From positions 1 to 8,801 of the forward strand of contig JAUPWA010000033.1 of assembly GCA_030916835.1 (NCBI GenBank): DNA of 8,801 nt, read 5' to 3'. This document shows, piece after piece, positions 1-5,970 of the stretch (positions are counted from its first letter, which is position 1; each line of letters opens with the position of its first letter). This DNA is from Patescibacteria group bacterium. GTDB lineage: Bacteria > Patescibacteriota > Minisyncoccia > Phycocordibacterales > SBAW01. A model generated the notes under the pieces. That model saw only the letters and a program-made list of their open reading frames with translations. It did not search any database and had not been told where the DNA came from. A program made the translations under genes and the position numbers.

Positions 1-923
1 CGAGGAGTGCGCTCGATGTGGCCGAGTTGCAGGAGGAAGGGCTCGTGTACTTCAGAGAGAGTGTTGGGCTCTTCAGCGAGCGCTGCGGCGAGCGCACCCA
101 CGCCGGTTGGTCCGCCATTAAAGCGCTCAATAAGCGTCATAAGGAGTTTGCGGTCTAGTGGTGTGAGCCCAAGCTCATCCACCTCCAGCATACCGAGTGC
201 CTCAGCGACTATGGGCGCCGAGAGCGGCATGCGCTTGAGTTGTGCAAAGTCGCGCGCACGCTTGAGGAGGTAGTTTGCGGTGCGCGGGGTCGAGCGGCTG
301 CGCCGTGCAATTTCTATAACGCCACTTTGCTCGACATCGACACCTAGTATCGTCGCAGATCGGCGCACAATGTTAGCAATATCAGCCTCGCTATAAAACT
401 CAAGACGGAATGTCCCTCCCGAGAAGCGCGAGCGCAGTGGTGCTGAGAGCTCTGCGACGCGCGTTGTCGCAGCAATGAGTGTGAAGGGAGGCAGCGGCAG
501 CTCAATAGTGCGCGCGCTCGGGCCCTTGCCGATGATGATGTTGAGCACCCCACTTTCCATAGCAGGGTAGAGGACCTCCTCTATGGCTCTGGAGAGACGA
601 TGGATCTCGTCGATGAAAAGAATATCACCCGGGGAGAGGTTGGTGAGTAGTGCTGCAAGGTCACCCACACGCTCAATAGCGGGGCCCGAGGTTGAGCGCA
701 TTGAACCACCCAGCTCGCGCGCTATGAGGTGGGCGAGTGTTGTTTTGCCAAGCCCTGGGGGGCCGTAAAAAAGGATATGTTCAGGCGGGTGGCCGCGCTC
801 GCGGGCAGCGGTAATGAGGATGTGGAGGTTGTTTTTGATGCTCTCTTGGCCAACATACTCGTCCCACGAAGCAGGGCGCAAGGTTTGGTCGAGATACTGT
901 GCATCTGGTTCACTGCTTGACAT
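1..923 (-). CDS. ruvB: RuvB, Holliday junction branch-migration DNA helicase (3' end beyond window)
   Basis: RuvB is the hexameric AAA+ motor that, with RuvA, drives branch migration of Holliday junctions; RuvC resolves them. The visible 307 residues hold Walker A GPPGLGKT (about 54-61), Walker B FIDEIH (about 103-108), sensor 1 AATTR (151-155), the arginine-finger segment LRSRF (163-167), sensor 2 STPR (211-214) and the start of the C-terminal winged helix (GGPTGV, about 270-275). The family is usually 330-350 residues, so about 25-40 residues and the stop lie beyond base 1. The ATG at 921-923 is chosen because the RuvB N-terminus (TLRPASWDEYVGQ) begins 13 residues later and a -10-like TACTAT ends 7 bases upstream. 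No Shine-Dalgarno is close to the start. After the arginine finger the usual FGI is replaced by FSGGTF, a small local divergence. Identification is secure. Confidence 0.96.
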   Translation of the reverse strand, partial: MSSSEPDAQYLDQTLRPASWDEYVGQESIKNNLHILITAARERGHPPEHILFYGPPGLGKTTLAHLIARELGGSMRSTSGPAIERVGDLAALLTNLSPGDILFIDEIHRLSRAIEEVLYPAMESGVLNIIIGKGPSARTIELPLPPFTLIAATTRVAELSAPLRSRFSGGTFRLEFYSEADIANIVRRSATILGVDVEQSGVIEIARRSRSTPRTANYLLKRARDFAQLKRMPLSAPIVAEALGMLEVDELGLTPLDRKLLMTLIERFNGGPTGVGALAAALAEEPNTLSEVHEPFLLQLGHIERTP

Positions 924-945
924 ATATATAATAGTATGCTACCCT
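917..945 (+). promoter_or_regulatory. Possible + strand sigma70-like promoter into the 924-1259 gap
   Basis: A perfect TTGACA (917-922) is followed after 17 bases by TACCCT (940-945), which fits TAnnnT but matches only 3 of 6 consensus bases. It would start a + strand transcript near 952, through the inverted-repeat element and towards the end of pilB. The TTGACA overlaps the first ruvB codons, so it may be a coding coincidence. Confidence 0.25.
931..936 (-). promoter_or_regulatory. -10-like box of ruvB (TACTAT), leaderless layout
   Basis: TACTAT on the - strand ends 7 bases before the ruvB ATG. No recognisable -35 lies 16-18 bases upstream and no Shine-Dalgarno is well placed. If used, transcription would begin at or within a base or two of the start codon. 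This is inference from position and sequence only. Confidence 0.5.
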
Positions 946-987
946 CGTACTAGTAGCCCATTGCCCAGTAGGCGGGGGTTTCTTTTT

Positions 988-1191
988 TTGCAGCTCCAAT
1001 CGAGCATACATACCTCTAAGCAATAAGCCTCACCCGGGGTTTTGGAGCCTTTACAAGGACATTTTGGTCTATACATTTTTTTGCATACGGCGAAAATTAT
1101 CCTCAGCGACGGTACTCCGTATTTTTGCAAGTCAAAAATACTATTGCTTAGAGATATGTCTTCTCGATTACTCTCACAAGGAGCTCTGCAA
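988..1191. repeat. Long imperfect inverted repeat, possible structured noncoding RNA
   Basis: The gap between pilB and ruvB carries a long imperfect inverted repeat. Arm 998-1025 matches the reverse complement of 1142-1169 at 25 of 28 positions. The base of the stem extends with 988-997 (TTGCAGCTCC) against 1180-1191 (GGAG, a 2-base bulge, then CTGCAA). One side has an extra 10 bases (1170-1179) between the two helices. The 116-base apical part (1026-1141) can form smaller hairpins, for example an 8-bp stem TATTTTTG/CAAAAATA around loop ACTTG (1120-1140, - strand sense) and ATACGG/CCGTAT (1085-1090 with 1117-1122). No open reading frame there looks like a protein. It could be a structured RNA on either strand, a MITE-like element, or a 3' processing structure. 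I checked by eye for signature motifs of RNase P RNA, tmRNA, SRP RNA and 6S RNA and saw none that fit. Confidence 0.5.
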
Positions 1192-1218
1192 CTCTCTTAA
1201 CTCTACACTGACGCTTCG

Positions 1219-1248
1219 CACGCGCAAGATTGGCAGCGTGATTTTTCT
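1219..1248 (+). terminator. Weak terminator-like hairpin with T run (+ strand)
   Basis: CACGC (1219-1223) can pair with GCGTG (1236-1240) around a 12-base loop, followed by ATTTTTCT. The T run lies on the + strand side, so it would not terminate pilB, which is read on the - strand. A 5-bp stem is weak. It matters mainly because it would end a + strand transcript through the inverted repeat at 988-1191. Confidence 0.25.
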
Positions 1249-1259
1249 ATTCCCCGATG

Positions 1260-2933
1260 TTAACGAGCTTGCAAATCGATAACACGCATTAATTCGTCAA
1301 GCGAGGTGACACCTCGCAGTGCTTTTATGATGCCATCTTGTTGCATGGTGGGAATACTTTGCGGCTTTGCTGCTTGTGCTATTTCACGCTCAGAGGGTTT
1401 TGTGCGCAGCATCTCTTCAATTGCGCTATCCATGAAGATTGCTTCAAAGATACCAACGCGCCCTTTGTATCCACGACCACCACACACGTCGCACCCATCT
1501 GGTTTTGCGTCATACAGCTCGTGTACTGTTTGGGGCACTAGTGTTTTGTCGACAACTTCGGCAAGTGTCGTATCTATAATTTTTTGTTCTGCTTCAGTTG
1601 GGGCGCGCTTCACCTTGCAGTTTTGGCAGAGTTTGCGCACCAAGCGCTGTGCCATGGCAACGTTAATCGCTGAGGAGAGTACCTTTTCACTAACTCCAAG
1701 GTCGATGAGGCGAGGGAAGGTGCCCGCTGCGTTGTTGGTGTGTAGTGTTGAAAACACAAGGTGCCCGGTGAGGGCAGCGTTAATGGCAGTTGCCGCTACC
1801 TCATTGTCACGGATTTCACCCACCATGATGATGTCTGGGTCGGCGCGCAGCGCAGAGCGCAACCCTTCAGCAAACGAATAATTTTTTTCCACCTGTGTCT
1901 GCACTATGGGTAGGTGATACTCAATAGGGTCTTCGATAGTGATTATTTTTGTGCCTGGATTATTTACTTGGCGCAGGAATGCGTAGAGTGTAGTTGTTTT
2001 ACCTGAGCCAGTAGGGCCTGTGGTGAGTATCATGCCGTTGGGGCGCACAACCTCTTGTTGGAGTCGCGCAAGTAGTTTTGGTTCAAAGCCAAGCTCTTGG
2101 AGTGGTACTGCAATCGACTGTGGGTTAAGAATACGCAGCACCACTGTCTCGCCATAGTTGCCAGGCAGCACGGAGGCGCGCAACTCGATCTCATCCCCGC
2201 GCACCTTGATACTGAAGCGACCATCTTGTGCCTCGCCGGTAATGTTGAGTTTCATTCCGGAGAGGAGTTTCATGCGGGAGAGGACGAGGCGGTAGGTCTC
2301 GTGATCAAGCGAAAGCACATCAACAAGCACACCATCGAGACGATATCGAAGGTGCACCTCTATCTCTTCAGGCTCAAAGTGGACGTCAGAGGCGCTCATG
2401 GAGAGGCCGCCAGCGAGGATAACTTCAAGGATACGGGTGATGCGATAGGCACGCTTCATCTCCACCGCCTCTTGAATAAGTTTGCTGATGTCACCGAGTG
2501 TCTTTACTTCGGCAAGCAACTTTTCAATCTCTTCGTTAGAAATTTCGAACACACCCGCCTTACTTTCGGTGGCGTAGCTTAGGTCGGCGTACCGTGCCCA
2601 TCCGCGCTGCAGGCTTTCTTGAGAGCACATAAACACAGTGACGACATAGCCGCGCTCGCTAAGCTCTTGCGCGAGCGCTTTTACCTTTGGATTTTCCGGA
2701 GCACGCACCGCGAGGCTAAGTTTCTTGCCGACCATACCAAACACAACCGCCTCGGTCTCTTTGGCGCGCGCTTCAGGTAAAATGCGTAGTGCGTCGGTGT
2801 TGATAGCTACGAGCGAAAGATCAACATACTCAACGCCGTACTTACGTGAGAGTACTTGTGCTAACTCCTCCTCCTCGCGCTTCTTGAGAAACTCTATGCG
2901 TTTTTCTTGCTCAGCATCACCAAAAGTAACCAT
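1260..2933 (-). CDS. pilB: Type IV pilus assembly / type II secretion ATPase (PilB/GspE family)
   Basis: This cytoplasmic hexameric ATPase powers pilin polymerisation (PilB) or pseudopilus assembly (GspE). The 557 residues show an N-terminal MshEN/T2SSE_N-type domain (about 20-115), then the ATPase core: Walker A GPTGSGKT (306-313), Asp box IEDPIEY (333-339), Walker B IIMVGEIRD (368-376) and His box HLVFSTLHT (391-399). Two CxxC pairs (C436/C439 and C481/C484) form the usual zinc-binding site. Length and order match full-length PilB/GspE, not the shorter retraction ATPase PilT, which lacks the N-terminal domain and the zinc site. The ATG at 2931-2933 has a TAGAAT -10-like box 6 bases upstream; a GAGGT lies 11 bases upstream of it, far for a Shine-Dalgarno. 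No other pilus gene lies in the window, so PilB versus GspE rests on family resemblance and the commonness of type IV pili in CPR bacteria. Confidence 0.93.
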   Translation of the reverse strand: MVTFGDAEQEKRIEFLKKREEEELAQVLSRKYGVEYVDLSLVAINTDALRILPEARAKETEAVVFGMVGKKLSLAVRAPENPKVKALAQELSERGYVVTVFMCSQESLQRGWARYADLSYATESKAGVFEISNEEIEKLLAEVKTLGDISKLIQEAVEMKRAYRITRILEVILAGGLSMSASDVHFEPEEIEVHLRYRLDGVLVDVLSLDHETYRLVLSRMKLLSGMKLNITGEAQDGRFSIKVRGDEIELRASVLPGNYGETVVLRILNPQSIAVPLQELGFEPKLLARLQQEVVRPNGMILTTGPTGSGKTTTLYAFLRQVNNPGTKIITIEDPIEYHLPIVQTQVEKNYSFAEGLRSALRADPDIIMVGEIRDNEVAATAINAALTGHLVFSTLHTNNAAGTFPRLIDLGVSEKVLSSAINVAMAQRLVRKLCQNCKVKRAPTEAEQKIIDTTLAEVVDKTLVPQTVHELYDAKPDGCDVCGGRGYKGRVGIFEAIFMDSAIEEMLRTKPSEREIAQAAKPQSIPTMQQDGIIKALRGVTSLDELMRVIDLQAR

Positions 2934-2939
2934 GCTTTC

Positions 2940-2945
2940 ATTCTA
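2940..2945 (-). promoter_or_regulatory. -10-like box of pilB (TAGAAT), leaderless layout
   Basis: TAGAAT on the - strand (5 of 6 to TATAAT) ends 6 bases before the pilB ATG. It lies in the 37-base divergent gap shared with tsaE. No -35 consensus is visible at 16-18 bases. Confidence 0.5.
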
Positions 2946-2957
2946 CCTCGAGTTTGA

Positions 2958-2963
2958 TACTCT
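2958..2963 (+). promoter_or_regulatory. Extended -10-like box of tsaE (TGA-TACTCT), leaderless layout
   Basis: TACTCT ends 7 bases before the ATG at 2971 and is preceded by TGA, fitting the extended -10 pattern TGn. It supports the start at 2971 over the in-frame ATG at 2932, which overlaps the pilB start and has no such box. Confidence 0.4.
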
Positions 2964-2970
2964 CTTATAT

Positions 2971-3441
2971 ATGCAAAAGGTGTTAAAAACTGAGCTGCCT
3001 GCGTTTGCGAAGTTGGTGGTGGAGAAAATACAGTCCCTTTTGGCTGCCGAAGCTTTGGCAGGGGAGGCCGATTCAAACCAAAGAGCTTTCATGCTTGCTC
3101 TAAAAGGGGATTTAGGTGCAGGGAAGACCACCTTCGTGCAGGCGCTGGGTGCAGAGCTTGGGGTTGCTGCTACCATCCAAAGCCCAACCTACGTCATCAT
3201 GAAGCGCTACGATATTTCTTTTGGGCGCTTCACCTCGCTCGTGCACATAGACGCCTATCGGTTTGAAAAGCCCGAAGAGTTTGCAGCTCTAAAGCCGGAG
3301 ATATTTCTCAGCGACACGCATACATTGGTCGTTATAGAGTGGCCCGAGCGTGTTGAAGGCGTGCTTCCAACCCCAAACCTCCTCCTGAACTTTTCTGCCG
3401 ACACTGCCGGCGAAGGAGAGCGATATATAGAAATAGAGTAG
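2971..3441 (+). CDS. tsaE: TsaE, ATPase of the tRNA t6A37 threonylcarbamoylation complex
   Basis: TsaE is the P-loop ATPase that works with TsaB and TsaD to place threonylcarbamoyl on A37 of tRNAs reading ANN codons. The 156-residue product has Walker A GDLGAGKTT (46-54), the family SPTY (71-74), a Walker-B-like HIDAYR (92-97) and IEWPERV (122-128), all in the usual order and at the usual family length. The start at 2971 gives a normal N-terminus and has a -10-like box 7 bases upstream; an in-frame ATG at 2932 would add 13 unusual residues and overlap pilB. A short palindrome (3044-3061) is read in frame just before the P-loop and may account for residues around 25-31. polA follows after 36 bases. 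A tRNA-Lys(TTT), of a class that carries t6A, lies about 4 kb downstream. Confidence 0.93.
   Translation: MQKVLKTELPAFAKLVVEKIQSLLAAEALAGEADSNQRAFMLALKGDLGAGKTTFVQALGAELGVAATIQSPTYVIMKRYDISFGRFTSLVHIDAYRFEKPEEFAALKPEIFLSDTHTLVVIEWPERVEGVLPTPNLLLNFSADTAGEGERYIEIE
3044..3061. repeat. Short palindrome inside tsaE
   Basis: An 18-base near-perfect palindrome, CTGCC-G-AAGCTT-T-GGCAG, with a G/T at the only imperfect position (a wobble pair in RNA). It can form a 7-bp stem with an AGCT loop. It is read in frame as part of a segment before the P-loop. It resembles short dispersed palindromes I recall from CPR genomes; a genome-wide count would settle this. Confidence 0.45.
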
Positions 3442-3464
3442 AAGCGCCAAAAAGGGCGGGGTGG

Positions 3465-3470
3465 TAGAAT
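3465..3470 (+). promoter_or_regulatory. Extended -10-like box of polA (TGG-TAGAAT), leaderless layout
   Basis: TAGAAT preceded by TGG (extended -10, TGn) ends 7 bases before the ATG at 3478. It overlaps an in-frame upstream ATG (3469), which argues that 3478 is the real start. polA may therefore have its own promoter as well as any read-through from tsaE. Confidence 0.5.
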
Positions 3471-3477
3471 GCGGGAA

Positions 3478-5970
3478 ATGGCACAAAAGAATCCCTCGAC
3501 AAAGCTCGGGACAAGCAAGCGGCTGGTGATATTGGATACTCATGCGATTTTACATCGCGCGTATCATGCGCTGCCCGAGCTCTCTTCGAGCAAGGGCGAG
3601 CCCACGGGTGGGCTCTATGGTTTGGTCTCGATACTCATACGCATCATTACCGACCTGAAGCCCGACTATATTGTGGCTGCCAACGACCTGCCGGGCGGCA
3701 CGTTTCGCCACGAAGCGTTTGATGGCTACAAGGGCACTCGTGCTGAAATTGATGAGGCACTCTTGCATCAAATTAAGCGCATACCTGAAGTGCTCGAGGC
3801 GGTTGGTGTGCCGCTCTACTCTGCACAAGGCTTTGAGGCCGACGATGTTATTGGCACCATCGTTGAAGAGACAAAGGGAGATAAAAATTTAAACGTCATC
3901 ATCGCCTCGGGTGACATGGACACGCTGCAACTTGTTGATGGAAAGCAGGTATGCGTCTTTGCACAGCGCAAAGGGCTAACCGACATTGTGCTGTATGACG
4001 AAGATGCGGTGCAGGCTAAGTACGGCTTTGGTCCCGAGCTAGTGACTGACTTTAAGGGGATCCGTGGCGACGCCTCAGACAACATCCCGGGCGTGCCGGG
4101 GGTGGGAGAGGTGAGTGCTATTAAATTGATACAAACCTATGGGCCACTTGAGAAGATTTTTGTGGCACTAAAGAAAAAAGGTGTCGAGGTGGTCGCCAAA
4201 GAAGCTGGTATTCAAAAGCGCTACGCACAGCTTGTTTTGGATAACGAAGAAGGAGCTCTGTTCTCAAAAGGCTTGGCTCAGATTCGCCGCGATGCGCCGA
4301 TTGGCTTTACGTTGCCTGAAAAACCATGGCGCGAGGGGGTAGATGTGCGCAAAACAATAGACAAACTTTCTGAATTTGAATTTCGCGCACTTATTCCGCG
4401 AATGAAAACAGTACTGGGGGCTCCACAGGGTCTTCCTTCCGAAAAGGTCCCTGCCTACCGGCAGGCAGGCTCGGCTCCAGACCATCTTCTTCAGGAAGAC
4501 CCTGCTTCGCCAACGGGAGAGTTTGCGGAGCAAACAAGTTTTATTACCGCTCCCAATGTTTCGTATGAAGAGCTAGAAAAAGTTGGTATTGCCGCCTGGG
4601 TGCTTGACTCGAACATTACGCAGCCAACCGTTGATGATATTTATCGAATAGGGAAGGCAGACAGTTTTGAAGAAGCGAAAAAAAATATTCTTGCTGAGAT
4701 AAAAAAACGAGACCTCTTGTTTGTGTATGAAAAAATTGAGATGCCGCTGTACCCAGTGCTTAGAAACATGGAGAAGCGCGGGGTGAAGATTGACCGTGCG
4801 TTCTTGGCCGACCTCTCTAAAAAATATCGCACAGAGCTCGATGCTATCGCAAAGCGTATTTATGATGCCGCAGGCGAGGAATTTAATATCAACTCACCCA
4901 AGCAGCTGGGCGACATCCTTTTCGACAAGCTTGGCCTTTCAGTGAAAAACCAAAAAAAGACAGCGACCGGTGCGCGCTCAACGCGCGAGTCTGAGCTCGA
5001 GAAGATGCGTGAGCTGCACCCCATCATTGGTGACATCTTAAGTTTTCGCGAACTTTCAAAGCTCCTTTCAACCTACATCGACACCATCCCAACCCTTTTA
5101 GATAGTGAGGACCGTCTCCACACCTCCTATGTGCAAACCGGTACCACTACAGGCCGCCTTGCCTCGCAAAACCCCAACCTGCAGAATATTCCTATTAAGA
5201 CCGATCTTGGCCGCGCGATCCGCCACGCCTTTGTGCCAAGCGATGGTATGCAGCTTGTCTCGTTTGACTACTCGCAAATCGAGCTTCGTATTGCAGCGTT
5301 TCTCTCCGGCGATGAGAGCTTAAGCGACATTTTCCGCAGTGGGCGTGATGTGCATCGTGAGGTGGCTGCGCGAGTTTTTCATGTCCAAGATGCGGATGTT
5401 TCCTACGAGCAGCGCCGCCGCGCAAAAGTTATCAACTTCGGCATTCTCTACGGCATGGGGGTGACCTCGCTCCAGCAGGCGCTGGGCACTAATCGCAAGG
5501 AGGCACAAGAGTTTTACGATCAATACTTTGAGGCGTTCCCGCGCCTTGCCGCATATCTTGATGAGACAAAAGCCACCGCCGCGCGCCAGGGGTACACTGA
5601 AACATTTTTTGGTCGCCGGCGCTACTTTGAGGGAATCAAATCATCCATTCCCTATGTTAAGGCGGCCGCCGAGCGCATGGCAATTAACGCGCCCATTCAA
5701 GGCACACAGGCCGACATTGTAAAGCTTGCGATGGTTGAAATTGCCCACTGGCTGCACAAGGAAGGTCTGGAGGAGGAGATACACATGCTCCTGCAGGTGC
5801 ATGACGAACTGGTCTTTGAAATGAAAGAGGGGGCACTACAAACACACGCACCCAAAATTAAACAAATAATGGAACAGGTTGTATCTGAGGAGGAGCGCGA
5901 CGGTATTCCCTATAAAGCAGAAGGGAAGGCGGGGTCAAACTGGGGTGAGATGGAAGAGATAGCGCCATGA
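3478..5970 (+). CDS. polA: DNA polymerase I with 5'-nuclease domain and no proofreading exonuclease motifs
   Basis: PolA fills gaps and removes RNA primers in replication and repair. With the ATG at 3478 it has 830 residues. The 5'-nuclease domain (about 15-290) keeps the metal-binding acids: D20, D70, GFEADD (E120, D122, D123), SGDMD (D146, D148), GIRGDASDN (D198, D201) and the following GVPGVGE helix-hairpin-helix. The polymerase domain (about 415-830) has motif A FDYSQIELR (about 596-604), the O-helix RRRAKVINFGILYG (about 647-659, with F at the site of E. coli F762) and motif C QVHDELVFE (about 773-781). Only about 105 residues separate the two domains, against about 190 for the 3'-5' exonuclease of E. 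coli Pol I, and no DxE exonuclease motif is seen, so proofreading is probably absent. Two repeat sequences are read in frame: one in an N-terminal extension (3493-3510), one in the linker (4426-4504). The stop overlaps the next gene (ATGA). Confidence 0.97.
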   Translation: MAQKNPSTKLGTSKRLVILDTHAILHRAYHALPELSSSKGEPTGGLYGLVSILIRIITDLKPDYIVAANDLPGGTFRHEAFDGYKGTRAEIDEALLHQIKRIPEVLEAVGVPLYSAQGFEADDVIGTIVEETKGDKNLNVIIASGDMDTLQLVDGKQVCVFAQRKGLTDIVLYDEDAVQAKYGFGPELVTDFKGIRGDASDNIPGVPGVGEVSAIKLIQTYGPLEKIFVALKKKGVEVVAKEAGIQKRYAQLVLDNEEGALFSKGLAQIRRDAPIGFTLPEKPWREGVDVRKTIDKLSEFEFRALIPRMKTVLGAPQGLPSEKVPAYRQAGSAPDHLLQEDPASPTGEFAEQTSFITAPNVSYEELEKVGIAAWVLDSNITQPTVDDIYRIGKADSFEEAKKNILAEIKKRDLLFVYEKIEMPLYPVLRNMEKRGVKIDRAFLADLSKKYRTELDAIAKRIYDAAGEEFNINSPKQLGDILFDKLGLSVKNQKKTATGARSTRESELEKMRELHPIIGDILSFRELSKLLSTYIDTIPTLLDSEDRLHTSYVQTGTTTGRLASQNPNLQNIPIKTDLGRAIRHAFVPSDGMQLVSFDYSQIELRIAAFLSGDESLSDIFRSGRDVHREVAARVFHVQDADVSYEQRRRAKVINFGILYGMGVTSLQQALGTNRKEAQEFYDQYFEAFPRLAAYLDETKATAARQGYTETFFGRRRYFEGIKSSIPYVKAAAERMAINAPIQGTQADIVKLAMVEIAHWLHKEGLEEEIHMLLQVHDELVFEMKEGALQTHAPKIKQIMEQVVSEEERDGIPYKAEGKAGSNWGEMEEIAP
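3493..3510. repeat. Short dispersed-type repeat in the N-terminal extension of polA
   Basis: CCCTCGACAAAGCTCGGG, partly palindromic (CCC/GGG ends), closely resembles the CCCTTCGACAAGCTCAGGG-type repeat that I recall as common in environmental and CPR genomes. It encodes PSTKLG within the roughly 15 residues that precede the conserved start of the 5'-nuclease domain, so it may have created or extended that N-terminus. Confidence 0.5.
4426..4504. repeat. Composite nested inverted repeat in the PolA linker
   Basis: A perfect 12-bp inverted repeat, CAGGGTCTTCCT (4426-4437) and AGGAAGACCCTG (4493-4504), encloses GGTC/GACC (4446-4449 with 4480-4483) and a central 6-bp hairpin CCTGCC-TACC-GGCAGG (4450-4465) followed by CAGG. 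The three helices nest in one 79-base hairpin-like element. It is read in frame and encodes about 26 residues (including PAYRQAGS) between the 5'-nuclease and the remnant linker, where the family tolerates length change. The central part matches a palindrome I recall as recurrent in CPR genomes, comparable in behaviour to Rickettsia palindromic elements. Confidence 0.6.

Noticed and set aside
988..1191. 6S RNA, RNase P RNA, tmRNA or SRP RNA
   Set aside because: The size fits 6S RNA, but there is no central symmetric bubble with flanking rods, and I saw no RNase P, tmRNA or SRP signature sequence by eye. An Infernal search would be decisive.
939..1282. Small reading frames in the pilB-ruvB gap (for example 939-1130 on - and 1064-1282 on +)
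   Set aside because: They run across the inverted-repeat arms, give low-complexity cysteine-rich products and lack start signals of the type seen for the real genes; the + one also overlaps the end of pilB.
1306..1881. 191-residue + strand reading frame across pilB
   Set aside because: It lies wholly antisense to the conserved ATPase core of pilB, is rich in Ser/Thr/Met/Arg and matches no family; it is a shadow frame.
2725..2970. Upstream extension of the tsaE reading frame to 2725, or a start at 2932
   Set aside because: The extension is antisense to pilB, has Ser/Arg-rich shadow composition and goes far beyond the TsaE family N-terminus; the start at 2971 has a -10-like box 7 bases upstream.
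3448..3460. Terminator between tsaE and polA (CGCC/GGCG hairpin)
   Set aside because: The stem is only 4 bp and no T run follows, so it is not a convincing intrinsic terminator.
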